The notes under the pieces were generated by a model, which was not told the origin of the DNA, did no database searches, and worked only from the letters and a program-made list of their open reading frames with translations. The translations under genes and the position numbers were made by a program. A DNA stretch of 64,000 nucleotides, from NCBI GenBank assembly GCA_003279605.1, contig QCHF01000002.1, positions 509,586 to 573,585 on the forward strand, read 5' to 3'. The DNA comes from SAR86 cluster bacterium AG-390-O18. GTDB taxonomy: Bacteria > Pseudomonadota > Gammaproteobacteria > Magnimaribacterales > AG-339-G14. Below, piece by piece: positions 10,605 to 19,616 of this stretch; the stretch's first letter is position 1, and every line of letters starts with the position of its first letter.

Positions 10605-11408
10605 ATGCTCTTTCCAAAAAAAGAGTTAGATCTTTCTTCCCCAAAAGTCATGGGGGTTTTGAACCTAACGCCTGACTCTTTTTTTGATGGAGGCAAATTT
10701 CTTAAAAAAGATAATACTTTTGATGAATCAAAAGTACTTAATTCAATTGAATCAATGATTGAAGATGGCGCTGATTTAATTGATATCGGAGCTCATAGTA
10801 CAAAACCTGGATTTACCAAATTACCCCCTGAAGAAGAACTGGATCGAATAGGATTTATTTTTGAAAAGTTGAAAGATTATCCAATCCTTTTTTCAGTTGA
10901 CTCATTCAATTTTGCAGTAATTAAAGAAGCCATCTTGAATAAAATTGATTTAATCAATAATGTTTTTTCATTTAAAGATGAAAAAAGTTTTAAATTGGTT
11001 TGCAAAGAAAACATACCCGTTTGTGTTTGCCATCAAGGCGATCCTGAAAATAAAGAAAATATATTTAACCAAATAGAACTTTTTTTCTCTGAAACAGAAG
11101 TTAAATTTAAGAAAGGAAACTTTAATATAAAAAATTTAATTTTTGACCCCGGATTTGGATACGGAAAAACTCCTTTTCAGAATTTAAAAGTATTATCTAA
11201 TTTAGAGAAAATAAAAAAAGATAGGATCTTATTAGCTGGTCTATCTCAGAAGAAATTTTTGAACTTACTTTTTGAGACAAAAGAGAATCATCTAAACGAA
11301 CAAAGCTTAACTGCTGCTATAATAGCTTCTCTAGGTGGGGCAAATATTTTAAGAGTTCATCAAGTTAAAGAAACCGTTAATTTATTGAGAACTATATGGC
11401 CAAAATAA
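10605..11408 (+). CDS. folP: Dihydropteroate synthase
   Basis: FolP condenses p-aminobenzoate with 6-hydroxymethyl-dihydropterin diphosphate in folate synthesis and is the sulfonamide target. The 267-residue TIM barrel shows VMGVLNLTPDSFFDGG for diphosphate binding, DLIDIGAHSTKPG (usual form DIGGESTRPG), FSVDSF, and FDPGFGYGKT near the pterin site. The family's MHMQG stretch reads CHQGDPEN here, so it is a somewhat divergent member. It overlaps glmM by 13 bases, so the two are probably translationally coupled, as in the ftsH-folP-glmM order of E. coli. Confidence 0.93.
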   Translation: MLFPKKELDLSSPKVMGVLNLTPDSFFDGGKFLKKDNTFDESKVLNSIESMIEDGADLIDIGAHSTKPGFTKLPPEEELDRIGFIFEKLKDYPILFSVDSFNFAVIKEAILNKIDLINNVFSFKDEKSFKLVCKENIPVCVCHQGDPENKENIFNQIELFFSETEVKFKKGNFNIKNLIFDPGFGYGKTPFQNLKVLSNLEKIKKDRILLAGLSQKKFLNLLFETKENHLNEQSLTAAIIASLGGANILRVHQVKETVNLLRTIWPK

Positions 11409-12754
11409 TAAACGCAAAAAAGAAATTCTTTGGCACTGATGGCATCAGAGGCCCGATTTCTTCTAAAACTAGCCCAGATTTCATCCTTAAACTAGGTTGG
11501 GCAGCAGGGGAAGTTTTCAAAGATCAGGGAATATCATCATTTATTATTGGTAAAGATACAAGAATTTCTGGCTATATGTTGGAGGCGGCTCTTCAGGCAG
11601 GAATAATTTCTTCAGGCTTAAATGTTCGTTTGGTTGGTCCATTGCCAACTCCTGCGATATCTTATTTAGTCAGCACTTTTAAAAGTCAGGCAGGAATTGT
11701 CATAAGTGCATCTCACAATTCGTATGAAGATAACGGGATTAAATTTTTTGACGATAAGGGACAAAAAATTTCCGATGAAATAGAACTTTTAATTGAACAA
11801 AAAATTTCAGAACCAATTAAAGTTGTAGAACCTGAAAATTTAGGAAAAGCAGCCAGATTATCTGATGCCAGTGGTCGTTATATAGAATACTGCAAAAACT
11901 CTTTGTCTAAAGAAATTACCTTGAATAACTTAAAAATAGTTATCGATACAGCAAATGGGGCAGCATATGATGTCGCCCCAAAAGTTTTTACAGAGTTAGG
12001 CGCTGAAGTAGTTTCGATATCAGATAATCCAAATGGCCTAAATATTAATCAAAATTGTGGATCAACGGATCCAAACGTCGTAAAAAAATCCGTGTTAGAT
12101 CATAACGCTGATTTTGGAATTGCTTTTGACGGTGATGGTGACAGATTAGTCATAGTCAACTCAGAAGCAAAGGCTTTGGATGGAGATGATATTTTATTTT
12201 TATTGGCAAAATTTAAATTTGAAAATCAGATTGTTCTTGGATCTAAAGGGGTTGTTGGAACAGACATGACAAACAAGGGTCTAGAAAATGCTTTATCTGA
12301 AATGGGTATCGAATTAGTAAGATCTAAGGTCGGAGATAAATATGTTTTGGAAAAGCTTTTAGAACTTGGTTGGCAGCTAGGCGGTGAGCAGTCAGGACAT
12401 ATTATTTGTTTAGAAAGCGTTGCAACAGGCGATGCAATTATTGCTGCTATCAAATTTTTTGAAGCTTTTCTTGCTTTTGGTAAACCATTAAATGAAATTC
12501 TTGCTCCTTTTAAGAAATATCCCCAAATACTCACAAACATCGAAGTTGAAAATGCTGAGAGTATTTTGGCTAATAAAAAATTCAAAAATTCTTGTGAAAA
12601 AGCTCAAAAAGAAATTTCGGAATTTGACGGTAAGATTTTAGTAAGAAAATCAGGAACCGAGTCTTTATTAAGAATTTTAGTGGAAGCCAAAGATTCTAGA
12701 GCAACAGAGATTCATAGCAAGCAACTTACAAAGCTTGCTAAAGAATTAGTATAA
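11396..12754 (+). CDS. glmM: Phosphoglucosamine mutase
   Basis: GlmM interconverts glucosamine-6-phosphate and glucosamine-1-phosphate, feeding UDP-GlcNAc for peptidoglycan and lipopolysaccharide. The 452 residues show the alpha-D-phosphohexomutase layout: FFGTDGIRG at the N-terminus, the phosphoserine loop ISASHNSYEDNGIKFF, the metal loop DGDGDRL, the sugar-binding GGEQSGHII and the C-terminal phosphate loop RKSGTESLLRI. The gene overlaps folP by 13 bases and precedes tpiA by 5. Its product supplies the MurA step encoded at 41.7 kb. Confidence 0.96.
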   Translation: MAKIINAKKKFFGTDGIRGPISSKTSPDFILKLGWAAGEVFKDQGISSFIIGKDTRISGYMLEAALQAGIISSGLNVRLVGPLPTPAISYLVSTFKSQAGIVISASHNSYEDNGIKFFDDKGQKISDEIELLIEQKISEPIKVVEPENLGKAARLSDASGRYIEYCKNSLSKEITLNNLKIVIDTANGAAYDVAPKVFTELGAEVVSISDNPNGLNINQNCGSTDPNVVKKSVLDHNADFGIAFDGDGDRLVIVNSEAKALDGDDILFLLAKFKFENQIVLGSKGVVGTDMTNKGLENALSEMGIELVRSKVGDKYVLEKLLELGWQLGGEQSGHIICLESVATGDAIIAAIKFFEAFLAFGKPLNEILAPFKKYPQILTNIEVENAESILANKKFKNSCEKAQKEISEFDGKILVRKSGTESLLRILVEAKDSRATEIHSKQLTKLAKELV

Positions 12755-12759
12755 TTTCC

Positions 12760-13512
12760 ATGAGATATTTAATTGCTAACTGGAAAATGAATTCAGTTGA
12801 TTTAGATGCTTGGGAGCGAGAATTTATAAATATTGTTAGTTCTCAAAATAACTTCCCAAAATCTGATGAATTAAAGTTAATAGTTTGTCTTAATTTGTAT
12901 GACTACTATATTCTTTCCGAAAAAATTAAAACTTCAAAACATGAAATTTTTAACAAAATTTCGCTCTTCGCCCAAGATGTTTCTCATCATGATGAAGGGG
13001 CATTTACTGGACAAATTTCATCTAAATTTTTAAAAAAAGCTGGAATTGAAGGCTCAATTATTGGCCACTCAGAGTTAAGAGAAAATGGCGATACAGAAAA
13101 TATTGTTTTTGAAAAAGGTTTAAAGTTAAAAGAGGATGCATTGTCTAGTATTTTTTGCATTGGAGAAGATTTAGAAATTCTAGAAAACAACAAAAAAAAG
13201 TCTTTTCTATTAAATCAACTACAGGCTTTCTGTAAAAAAAACCTATCACCAGACCTTTTGGCATATGAACCAATATGGGCAATTGGTTCTGGAAAAGAAG
13301 CAGATTCAGAAAATATTGCTTCTGCAGTATCAATTATTTTAGATTTTTTTGAAAAAAAGAAAATTGATTGTCCTATTTTGTATGGCGGAAGTGTCTCTAA
13401 AAATAATATTGAAGAAATAATTTCTATTCCTGGGATTGATGGTTGCCTTGTAGGAAATTCTTCGCTTGAGGGCGAACAATTTGCTATTATCGCTTCGAAA
13501 ATTAAATCATGA
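12760..13512 (+). CDS. tpiA: Triosephosphate isomerase
   Basis: TpiA interconverts dihydroxyacetone phosphate and glyceraldehyde-3-phosphate. The 250-residue barrel has the active-site residues in place: Asn and Lys in ANWKMN, His in IIGHSELRE and the catalytic Glu in AYEPIWAIGSG, with the phosphate loop YGGSVS. The usual GHSERR reads GHSELR, a small departure next to the catalytic His. The glmM-tpiA-secG order matches pseudomonads rather than E. coli. Its stop overlaps the secG start as ATGA. Confidence 0.95.
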   Translation: MRYLIANWKMNSVDLDAWEREFINIVSSQNNFPKSDELKLIVCLNLYDYYILSEKIKTSKHEIFNKISLFAQDVSHHDEGAFTGQISSKFLKKAGIEGSIIGHSELRENGDTENIVFEKGLKLKEDALSSIFCIGEDLEILENNKKKSFLLNQLQAFCKKNLSPDLLAYEPIWAIGSGKEADSENIASAVSIILDFFEKKKIDCPILYGGSVSKNNIEEIISIPGIDGCLVGNSSLEGEQFAIIASKIKS

Positions 13513-13826
13513 TTACAGTATTTATAGTTTTACAGGTATTGATCGCCATTTCTTTGGTAGTAATAATTTTACTTCAACATGGAAAAGGCGCAGATATTGG
13601 TTCCGCTTTTGGAGGTGGAAACAACAATGCGATGTTTGCTCCTGCAGATGCTACAAATATTTTAACTAAAATAACTTGGGGTTTAGTTATTGCTTTTTTC
13701 TCAATTACTATTGCAATTTCAGCTTATCAAAAAACTTCTTTAGATTCTGAGTTAGAAGTCTTTAAAAACTCGCAGCCTCAAGAAATCATAGAAGAAAAAC
13801 CTTTAATTGAAGATCTCCCTGAGTAA
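13509..13826 (+). CDS. secG: Preprotein translocase subunit SecG
   Basis: SecG is the small auxiliary subunit of the SecYEG channel in the inner membrane. The 105 residues contain two membrane helices (about 1-21 and 54-74) joined by the conserved loop LLQHGKGADIGSAFGGG, the best family marker, followed by an acidic tail. It overlaps tpiA by 4 bases (ATGA). tRNA-Leu(GAG) begins 2 bases after the stop, so that tRNA is probably processed from the same transcript, as in the secG-leuU pair of E. coli. Confidence 0.94.
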   Translation: MITVFIVLQVLIAISLVVIILLQHGKGADIGSAFGGGNNNAMFAPADATNILTKITWGLVIAFFSITIAISAYQKTSLDSELEVFKNSQPQEIIEEKPLIEDLPE

Positions 13827-13828
13827 TT

Positions 13829-13915
13829 GCCGAAGTGGTGGAATTGGTAGACACGCTATCTTGAGGGGGTAGTGGACTTAGGTCCGTGGAGGTTCAAATC
13901 CTCTCTTCGGCACCA
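13829..13915 (+). tRNA. leuU: tRNA-Leu (anticodon GAG)
   Basis: An 87-base type II tRNA with encoded CCA. The acceptor stem is GCCGAAG (13829-13835) with CTTCGGC (13905-13911), and the anticodon GAG lies at 13863-13865. It has a long variable arm and the T-loop GGTTCAAATCC. It reads CTC and CTT leucine codons. It begins 2 bases after the secG stop, as leuU does in E. coli. Confidence 0.96.
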
Positions 13916-13919
13916 TTAC

Positions 13920-13948
13920 TTGACCTATGTAAAACTTAATCCTATACT
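13920..13948 (+). promoter_or_regulatory. Sigma70-type promoter of tRNA-fMet
   Basis: TTGACC (13920-13925), a 17-base spacer and TATACT (13943-13948), followed by CGCC. The predicted start is near 13955, six bases before the tRNA. It has the same hexamers and spacing as the promoter at 14051-14079. Confidence 0.75.
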
Positions 13949-13960
13949 CGCCAAGCTTTC

Positions 13961-14037
<77 letters not shown>

Positions 14038-14050
14038 ATCTAGACAACTA

Positions 14051-14079
14051 TTGACCATTCTTCTCTATACTCCTATACT
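14051..14079 (+). promoter_or_regulatory. Sigma70-type promoter of the rimP-nusA-infB operon
   Basis: TTGACC (14051-14056), a 17-base spacer and TATACT (14074-14079). The dodecamer TCCTATACTCGC (14071-14082) repeats 13940-13951, so both promoters share the -10 box and the GC-rich bases after it. The predicted start is near 14086, leaving a leader of about 80 bases with two hairpins before rimP. Confidence 0.75.
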
Positions 14080-14097
14080 CGCTTTCAAATTATTGTT

Positions 14098-14117
14098 TTA
14101 ACTAACTTATTAGTTAA
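14098..14117 (+). repeat. Perfect AT-rich hairpin in the rimP leader
   Basis: TTAACTAA (14098-14105) and TTAGTTAA (14110-14117) form a perfect 8-bp stem around a 4-base loop, shortly after the predicted transcription start of the rimP operon. Its role is unknown; it could be RNA structure or a protein site. Confidence 0.5.
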
Positions 14118-14125
14118 GAATTTTT

Positions 14126-14150
14126 AATAGGCCCTTTAGGGCCTATTTGT
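14126..14150 (+). terminator. Terminator-like hairpin before rimP
   Basis: AATAGGCCC (14126-14134) and GGGCCTATT (14139-14147) form a perfect 9-bp stem with a TTTA loop. The T tract after it is short and broken (TTTGTTATG). It lies between the promoter at 14051-14079 and the rimP start at 14165. It could end tRNA-fMet transcripts, partly attenuate the nusA operon, or mark a processing site. A strong stem with a weak U tract suggests partial read-through. Confidence 0.55.
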
Positions 14151-14164
14151 TATGTAAAAGAAAA

Positions 14165-14620
14165 ATGCTAGAACAAAAGATTGCTGACATTTTAAAAAAG
14201 GATATTGAGAGCCTAGGTTGCTCTATTTGGGGAATAGAAATTTCAGGCGGTTCCTTTTCAAAGCATGTAGTTATTTACATCGATAAAAAGAATGACTTGA
14301 TAACTTTGGAAGATTGCGAGAGTGTGAATATTCAAGTAAGAGAAGTTTTGGACAATTTCTCTGAACTAAATTTCAACTTTAGCTTGGAAATATCATCGCC
14401 TGGAATTGATCGTAAATTTTTTAACATTAATCAGCTTAAAGATTATTTAGGCGAAACAATTAACTTATCTTGTTTTTTAGATGGAAAAAAATGCAAATTA
14501 AAAGGAGAGCTTAAAGAAGTATCTGAAGAAGAAATTTCTCTAGTGTCTCAAGGACAGATTTATCAAATCTTGAAAGGGGATTATCTATCCTCAAATTTAT
14601 TAGGGGCTACCAATGAATGA
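14165..14620 (+). CDS. rimP: Ribosome maturation factor RimP
   Basis: RimP assists 30S subunit assembly. I chose the ATG at 14165 (151 residues) over an in-frame TTG at 14147, because that TTG lies in the terminator-like stem and the family begins close to this ATG (MLEQKIADILKK). The N-terminal alpha/beta domain (1-85) carries the family's SSPGIDRKF signature, and an Sm-like beta domain follows. The gene overlaps nusA by 8 bases and is the first gene of the classic rimP-nusA-infB-rbfA-truB-rpsO-pnp series. Confidence 0.93.
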   Translation: MLEQKIADILKKDIESLGCSIWGIEISGGSFSKHVVIYIDKKNDLITLEDCESVNIQVREVLDNFSELNFNFSLEISSPGIDRKFFNINQLKDYLGETINLSCFLDGKKCKLKGELKEVSEEEISLVSQGQIYQILKGDYLSSNLLGATNE

Positions 14621-16088
14621 AGAAATATTATTAGTTGCAGACTCAGTTTCAAACGAAAAGGATTTACCAAGAGAGACAATCTTTGAAGCAATAGAATTTG
14701 CTCTCGCTAGCGCTGCAAAGAAGAGATATAAAGAAGAAGTAAATATTCTTGTTGATATCGATCAATCTACAGGAGACTATCAAACCTTCAGGTACAAAGA
14801 TGTTGTAGATTTTGAGAATTATGAGGATAGTGAATTGCACATCTTGGTTGATAGTGATTTTGCAGAAGAAAACGATCTTAAAGTTGGCGATAAATTCAAA
14901 GAGCAAATAGAAAATGCTGAATTTGGAAGAATATCTGCGCAAGCCGCTAAACAAGTTATTGTTCAGAAAGTAAGGGATGCTGAAAGATTAGAAATTATTA
15001 AAAGATTTAGACCTTCTTTAGGTCAATTAGTATCAGGTTCTGTAAAAAAGGTTACTCGAGAGTATATTATTGTTGATCTTGGAGATAATGCAGAGGCTTC
15101 TTTACCAAGAAAAGATCTTATCCAAGGCGAAATTTATCGAGTTGGAGATAGAATAAAAGGGATTCTTGAAGAAAGTATCAGGGAAAATAGAGGTCCTCAA
15201 TTAGTTTTAAGCAGAAGCTCCAGAGAAATGGTGTCAGAACTATTTAAATTAGAAGTTCCAGAAATTGCTGAGGAAGTAATTGAGATTAGAGCTGTTGCTA
15301 GAGAGGCTGGAGCTAGAACAAAAATTGCTGTAAAAACTAATGACGCAAGAATTGATCCTGTTGGAGCGTGTGTTGGTATGAGAGGTTCTAGAGTACAGGC
15401 AGTATCAAATGAATTAGGAAATGAGAGAATCGATATTGTTGTTTGGGAAGACGATCAAGCTAAATTACTTGTAAATACTTTAGCTCCCGCAGAAATTCAA
15501 TCTATTGTAATGGATGATGAAAATCAATCCATGGAAGTTGTAGTAAAGGATGAAAACCTAGCTTTAGCAATTGGTAAAAGCGGTCAAAATATCCGACTTA
15601 CTTCTGAATTATTAGGCTGGCAAATACAAATAAAAGGAGAGTCTTCGGGAGAAGAAGATTCAGGAATCTCCAAGCTTATTGAATATCTTGGAGTTGATAG
15701 AAATTTAGCATTAAAACTAATAGAAAATAATCTTGAAACTGTTCAAAAAATATCTGAGTCAAAACCAGAAGATTTTGAAGGCATCGATGGTTTAGAAGAA
15801 GAGGTTATTTTAACTCTTATAGAAAGAGCAGAAGAGTCTCTTCTTGAAATTGCTTTGCTAGAACTAGATGAAGATGAATCAGAAGAAGAAAATAAAGAAG
15901 CAAGAAAATTAATATTATCCGATGGCTTTTCTGAAGAAGAATTGGAATTGCTAGTTAAAAATGAAATTCTTACTGTTGAGAATTTAGCTGATTTAGCTAC
16001 AGATGAATTGACTGAAATTTTTGAAATGGATGAAGAAAGAGCATCTAAACTAATAATGTCAGCTAGACAAGAATGGTTGGAAGATTAA
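14613..16088 (+). CDS. nusA: Transcription termination/antitermination factor NusA
   Basis: NusA binds RNA polymerase and nascent RNA and modulates pausing, termination and antitermination. The 491 residues match gammaproteobacterial NusA. They comprise an N-terminal polymerase-binding domain (about 1-125), S1 domain (about 135-200, SGSVKKVTREYIIVDLGDNA), KH1 (VGACVGMRGSRVQAV), KH2 (AIGKSGQNIRLTSELLGW) and two acidic C-terminal repeats (about 360-490) of the kind that bind the polymerase alpha subunit in E. coli. It overlaps rimP by 8 bases and infB follows after 3. Confidence 0.97.
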   Translation: MNEEILLVADSVSNEKDLPRETIFEAIEFALASAAKKRYKEEVNILVDIDQSTGDYQTFRYKDVVDFENYEDSELHILVDSDFAEENDLKVGDKFKEQIENAEFGRISAQAAKQVIVQKVRDAERLEIIKRFRPSLGQLVSGSVKKVTREYIIVDLGDNAEASLPRKDLIQGEIYRVGDRIKGILEESIRENRGPQLVLSRSSREMVSELFKLEVPEIAEEVIEIRAVAREAGARTKIAVKTNDARIDPVGACVGMRGSRVQAVSNELGNERIDIVVWEDDQAKLLVNTLAPAEIQSIVMDDENQSMEVVVKDENLALAIGKSGQNIRLTSELLGWQIQIKGESSGEEDSGISKLIEYLGVDRNLALKLIENNLETVQKISESKPEDFEGIDGLEEEVILTLIERAEESLLEIALLELDEDESEEENKEARKLILSDGFSEEELELLVKNEILTVENLADLATDELTEIFEMDEERASKLIMSARQEWLED

Positions 16089-16091
16089 ATT

Positions 16092-18401
16092 ATGGCAGAT
16101 ATAAATGTTAAACAACTTTCTAAAGCAATAAAAATTGATTTAGATAATTTGTTAGCGCAGATGAAGGCTGCAGGACTTTCTCATAAATCAGAAAAAGATA
16201 TTGTCAGTTCTGAAGATAAAAAAGTACTTCTAAAATTTATTAAAGATAGTAAGAAAGATAGTAAAAAAACAATTTCTCTAAGTAGATCTTCCCAAAAAAC
16301 TGCAAAACCAAATTTATCGGTCACAAGAATAAATTCTCCAGATAAAGAAAAAAAATCTGATCTAAAACAAGACTTTACTGGAGCAATTGATTTTGATGAA
16401 GCAGAAAGAAAAAGGTTGAATGCACAAAATGAGTCAGCTGAAGAAGAAAAAAAGAAAGCCGAAGCAAAAACAAAAGTTGTTAGAAAAACAAAACAAGAGC
16501 CCCAAAAGAAAGTTCCTCAAAACCTTAGGAAGGATAAAAAAGAATTTAAAGATAGTTCTAAAGAAGATCAAAGAGAGCAAGAAGGAGAAAAATTTTTAGA
16601 AAAAAACCTTGAAAATGTTCAAAAATTTGAAAAGCCTCAAGAATTCATTCAAAAAGAAGTAAAAATTCCTGAAACTATAGTGGTATCAGACCTTGCTAAA
16701 GAACTATCTATAAAATCTTCAGATTTAATCAAATCCCTTATGAATAGTGGAGTCATGGTGACTTTAAATCAATCCATTGATCAAGAGACGGCTATTTTAG
16801 TTGTAGAAGAGCTAGGACATATTGGTATTCCTCAAGAGATTGAATCCGAAGAGGAAAAAATTCTTGAACATATAGTATATGAGGGAGATGAAGAGCTAAG
16901 AAATCCTGTGGTTTCGGTTCTAGGACATGTCGACCATGGAAAAACCTCAATACTAGATTTTATTAGAAAATCATCTGTTGCTGATCAGGAAGAAGGCGGA
17001 ATTACTCAAGGAATTGGTGCTTATCAGGTAGATCATAATAACCAAATCATTACTTTTATTGATACTCCTGGGCATGCAGCCTTTTCTGAAATGCGAGCGA
17101 GAGGAGCCAATTCTACAGATATTGTAGTTTTGGTTGTTGCTGCAGATGATAGCGTTCAACCTCAAACAGAAGAGGCTTTTAATCATGCAAAAGCTGCAAA
17201 TGTTCAGGTGATAGTTGCAGTAAATAAAATTGATAAACCTGATGCAGATTTAGAGAAAGTAAAAGGGGATCTCTCAAAAATGGGTCTTGTTCCAGAAGAT
17301 TGGGGTGGAGACACTCAAGTAGTCCCCGTTTCGGCAAATACTGGAGAAGGAATAGATGACTTAATAGAAAATATCACTTTGCTTTCTGAAATGCTGGAAT
17401 TAAAAACTAATCATGCTGGTCCAGCATCTGGAGTAGTTTTAGAATCTGGTGTTAAAAAAGGAGAGGGAGCCGTTGCAACACTCCTTGTTCAGAGAGGTAC
17501 TTTAAACAATGGAGATTTTATTTTGATTGGGGATCAATTTAGAAAAATAAGAAGCCTCAAAAACTTTTTAGGAACTCAAATTAAAACTTCCCCTCCATCA
17601 TCTCCTGTTGCAATATCTGGTCTTGAATATCCTCCTAATGCTGGACAGGAATTCATGGTTGTTAAAGACGAAAAGGCTGCGAAAAGTTTATCTGAAGAAA
17701 GAGCCAGTAAAAGGAGGGATAATAGACTTGCTAAAAAGGGAGTAGTTAGTTTAGATGGTATTTTTGCTGGAGCCGGAGATTCAGCTAAACCTTCGGTAAA
17801 TTTAATCATTAAAACGGATACAAATGGTTCTGCCGAAGCAATTGCAGGCGCCATAAATAACTTAAAAGTAGAAGAAGCAAATATCAAAATAGTCCTAGAC
17901 GGCGTCGGTCCTGTTTCTGTCAACGATGTAAATTTAGCTGTTGCTTCAGAAGCCATTATTCTTGGGTTTAACGTAAGGTCAGATGCTGCAGCAGAAACGC
18001 TTGCTGAAACTGAAGAAATAAAAATTCAATATTTTGGAATAATTTATGACTTGCTTGATGCCGTAAAAGAAATAATTGAAGGTTCACTTGAGCCTGAAAT
18101 AAAAGAGGTTACAGTTGGAATTGCAGAAGTTAAGGATACGTTTAAATCTCCAAAATTTGGCTTGATAGCCGGTTCAATTGTTATAGAGGGAGCAGTAATA
18201 AAAAATCTTCCAATTAGAGTTCTTAGAGATAACATTGTTATTCATGAGGGCAAGCTTGATTCTTTAAGAAGATTCAAAGATGAGGCAAGTGAAGTAAAAA
18301 GTGGAACAGAATGTGGAATTGGTATCGAAAATTACAACGATGTAAAAGTTGGAGATAAAATAGAAGTTTTCGAAAGAACAGAAACTGCTAGAAAAATTTA
18401 A
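16092..18401 (+). CDS. infB: Translation initiation factor IF-2
   Basis: IF-2 is the GTPase that brings fMet-tRNA to the 30S subunit and promotes subunit joining. The 769 residues are shorter than in E. coli (890) because the charged linker is reduced. Order: the IF2_N fold at 1-55, a lysine/glutamate-rich linker to about 190, a second IF2_N-like segment at about 195-245, the G domain with GHVDHGKTS, DTPGHAAF and NKIDKP, then domains II-IV ending in GIENYNDVKVGDKIEVFE. It follows the initiator tRNA and nusA as in most gammaproteobacteria. rbfA starts directly after its stop codon. Confidence 0.97.
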   Translation: MADINVKQLSKAIKIDLDNLLAQMKAAGLSHKSEKDIVSSEDKKVLLKFIKDSKKDSKKTISLSRSSQKTAKPNLSVTRINSPDKEKKSDLKQDFTGAIDFDEAERKRLNAQNESAEEEKKKAEAKTKVVRKTKQEPQKKVPQNLRKDKKEFKDSSKEDQREQEGEKFLEKNLENVQKFEKPQEFIQKEVKIPETIVVSDLAKELSIKSSDLIKSLMNSGVMVTLNQSIDQETAILVVEELGHIGIPQEIESEEEKILEHIVYEGDEELRNPVVSVLGHVDHGKTSILDFIRKSSVADQEEGGITQGIGAYQVDHNNQIITFIDTPGHAAFSEMRARGANSTDIVVLVVAADDSVQPQTEEAFNHAKAANVQVIVAVNKIDKPDADLEKVKGDLSKMGLVPEDWGGDTQVVPVSANTGEGIDDLIENITLLSEMLELKTNHAGPASGVVLESGVKKGEGAVATLLVQRGTLNNGDFILIGDQFRKIRSLKNFLGTQIKTSPPSSPVAISGLEYPPNAGQEFMVVKDEKAAKSLSEERASKRRDNRLAKKGVVSLDGIFAGAGDSAKPSVNLIIKTDTNGSAEAIAGAINNLKVEEANIKIVLDGVGPVSVNDVNLAVASEAIILGFNVRSDAAAETLAETEEIKIQYFGIIYDLLDAVKEIIEGSLEPEIKEVTVGIAEVKDTFKSPKFGLIAGSIVIEGAVIKNLPIRVLRDNIVIHEGKLDSLRRFKDEASEVKSGTECGIGIENYNDVKVGDKIEVFERTETARKI

Positions 18402-18728
18402 TTGTTTAGTTCAAAGCCCTATAAAAGAGCTCAAAGAGTTTCAGATAACATAAGACGAGAAATAGCTAATATCTTTAGTTTTGAAATTAGCGATCCAAGA
18501 CTTAAAGGCCTCACAGTAACTGAAGTTCAGTTAAGCGACGATTTATCATCTGCAAAAATATTTCTTTCTAATTATTTAAATCAAGCATTAAATGCAGATC
18601 AAGATGGTATTACTAAAGCTTTGGAGAATTCAAAACCCTTTGTCAAAAAAAAGCTAGGACAGAATATTAAATTAAAAAAAATGCCTGAACTTTTATTTTT
18701 TATAAATCAGCAGGATACCCCAATTTGA
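18402..18728 (+). CDS. rbfA: 30S ribosome-binding factor RbfA
   Basis: RbfA is a small KH-fold protein that binds immature 30S subunits and helps form the 5' end of 16S rRNA. The 108 residues are shorter than in E. coli (133), which has a flexible tail absent here. The family core is clear: KRAQRVSDNIRREIANIF, then DPRLKGLTVTEVQLSDDLSSAKI and a late KKMPELLFF. The start is a TTG immediately after the infB stop. The stop overlaps the truB TTG start as TTGA, so the three genes are probably translationally coupled. Confidence 0.9.
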   Translation: MFSSKPYKRAQRVSDNIRREIANIFSFEISDPRLKGLTVTEVQLSDDLSSAKIFLSNYLNQALNADQDGITKALENSKPFVKKKLGQNIKLKKMPELLFFINQQDTPI

Positions 18729-19597
18729 TATCTGGATTATTAGTTCTAAACAAACCTTCTGGAATTTCTTCAGGAGAATTTATTAGAAAGTTAAAACCTT
18801 TTCTTGATGATTCTAAGATAGGTCATTCTGGCACCCTAGACCCTCTAGCTAGTGGCGTTATTCTTGCATGTATTGGTCAGATGACTCGATTTACAAATTT
18901 TTTAGCAAATGAAAAAAAGACATATATCGCAGAAATGATGTTTGGTATTCAGACTGATACTGGTGATCTAGATGGAAAAATTGAAAAGAAGCTAAAAAAA
19001 ATCCCAACAGAAAAGGATTTTAAAAAGATTGTAAAAGAATATATCGGCAGCATAAACCAAGAAGCTCCTAAATATTCTTCTTTAAAATATAAAGGCAAAC
19101 CTCTTTATCACTATGCTAGGAAGAATAAAGAAATTCCAAAAAAAATAAGAGAGATAGAAATTTATAAATTAGATTTAATTTCTTTTGATCAAAATAAGTT
19201 TAAGTTTTTAGTTGAGTGTGGAAAAGGAACATATATAAGGTCTCTTGTTAATGATCTAGCCAAGGATTTAGATTGTGTTGCAGTATTATCTAATTTACAG
19301 AGAACCATTTCTGCTGACCATGATATCGGCGAAGCTCATGAAATTGAATCAATAAATAGCGAAAATATTAATAGCAAAATAATTCAAATGGGGGATGCAC
19401 TTAGGAGCTTAGATAAGATACAATGCGCCTCAGAAATAATAGATAGGATAAAAAAAGGCCAAAAAATATATTTGAAAGAGGCCGAAATAAAAAGCAAATA
19501 CCTGAGATTGTTTGACGAAAAAAATAAATTCTTTGGAATTTTAAAAAACATTAACGGTTTAGTTTCACCCAAAAGGTTAATATCTATAGAAAATTAA
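18725..19597 (+). CDS. truB: tRNA pseudouridine(55) synthase TruB
   Basis: TruB makes the universal pseudouridine 55 in the T loop of tRNAs. The 290 residues carry the family signature around the catalytic Asp (KIGHSGTLDPLASGVI), plus KTYIAEMMFG, the YSSLKYKGKPLYHYAR segment and the GKGTYIRSLVNDLA motif. A C-terminal PUA-like tail follows. The start is a TTG whose last two bases begin the rbfA stop (TTGA). No closer ATG would keep the expected VLNKPSGISS N-terminus. rpsO follows after 19 bases. Confidence 0.94.
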   Translation: MISGLLVLNKPSGISSGEFIRKLKPFLDDSKIGHSGTLDPLASGVILACIGQMTRFTNFLANEKKTYIAEMMFGIQTDTGDLDGKIEKKLKKIPTEKDFKKIVKEYIGSINQEAPKYSSLKYKGKPLYHYARKNKEIPKKIREIEIYKLDLISFDQNKFKFLVECGKGTYIRSLVNDLAKDLDCVAVLSNLQRTISADHDIGEAHEIESINSENINSKIIQMGDALRSLDKIQCASEIIDRIKKGQKIYLKEAEIKSKYLRLFDEKNKFFGILKNINGLVSPKRLISIEN

Positions 19598-19616
19598 ATA
19601 ACTAAGGAGGAAGTTC

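Noticed and set aside
14147-14164. TTG at 14147 as the rimP start
   Set aside because: The codon lies in the distal arm of the 14126-14147 stem and adds six residues not expected in RimP. The ATG at 14165 fits the family.
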